From: Apostichopus japonicus
Taxonomy: Eukaryota; Echinodermata; Holothuroidea; Aspidochirotida; Stichopodidae
DNA length: 64,000 nucleotides
Assembly (NCBI RefSeq): GCF_037975245.1
Contig: NC_092576.1
Coordinates: 22,197,611-22,261,610, forward strand
Reading direction: 5' to 3'
Under the pieces are notes generated by a model. That model saw only the letters and a program-made list of their open reading frames with translations, made no database searches and was not told where the DNA came from. The translations under genes were made by a program, and so were the position numbers. Within the stretch, counting starts at the first letter, position 1; every line of letters begins with the position of its first letter. Positions 63,846 to 64,000 of this stretch are shown one piece after another.

Positions 63846-64000
63846 CTACCTTTGTGTAATATTAATTTTAATACCCAATTGCGGCACACCAATATCACCA
63901 TTTCGAGTGATTTATGTCAAATGTATTACTTTAGTTATGTTAAAGACGTAGTGTTTGTATTGCTAGCCAGTAATGGGCTTGTCGTACAAGCAAAGCGCCA

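Overview
This is eukaryotic, intron-style, AT-rich DNA. There are no operons or ribosome binding sites. Coding traces are short exon-like blocks bounded by AG/GT splice signals, and most of the window is satellite DNA or short non-autonomous transposable elements. The mix of tRNA-derived SINE, hAT-type MITEs and degenerate immunoglobulin-domain exons fits a marine invertebrate, possibly an echinoderm such as a sea cucumber. That assignment is inference; no single gene here fixes the taxon.

Region 1 (1-29776, nearly half the window) is one uninterrupted head-to-tail satellite array. The monomer is about 194 bp (range about 184-197), giving about 150 copies, all in the same orientation and with no transposon insertion. 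The array runs off the left edge. Its right edge at about 29776 is a gradual decay into unique DNA. Variant monomers recur at spacings that are multiples of the monomer (3, 5, 11, 12, 14, 16 and 18 units), so it is a higher-order-repeat array shaped by unequal exchange. Each monomer carries a 7-bp dyad (CACACCA / TGGTGTG) whose loop varies much more than its arms. One truncated-monomer junction occurs three times, and a block at 19.8-20.5 kb recurs exactly 7020 bp downstream.

Region 2 (29.8-50.4 kb) is mostly unique AT-rich DNA. It holds a candidate first coding exon (30.06 kb), a degenerate 22-bp minisatellite (37.9-38.5 kb), a minus-strand multi-exon pseudogene-like locus (40.5 to 39.2 kb) with a 467-bp MITE sitting just upstream of its start codon, and a 12-copy 62-bp minisatellite (41.8-42.5 kb). 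It also holds two consecutive exons of a broken immunoglobulin-domain gene (44.25-45.1 kb), a 367-bp hAT MITE with a perfect 8-bp target duplication (46.2-46.6 kb), and a palindrome-rich degenerate element (47.4-48.2 kb).

Region 3 (50458-55145) looks like one 4.7-kb DNA transposon with 22-bp terminal inverted repeats and TA flanks. Inside it I can assemble a phase-compatible four-exon reading frame of about 147 codons with a poly(A) signal. The frame matches no transposase I recognise. A second copy of the 467-bp MITE (TTAA flanks) and a tRNA-derived SINE have inserted into its long last intron.

Region 4 (55.2-64 kb) is mostly unique AT-rich DNA. It contains a complete 409-bp hAT MITE with a perfect 8-bp target duplication (56.5-56.9 kb), a single exon-like block (60.76-60.86 kb) and an uncharacterised 122-codon open frame near the right edge. 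No tRNA, rRNA, CRISPR array or intact protein-coding gene of recognisable family was found.
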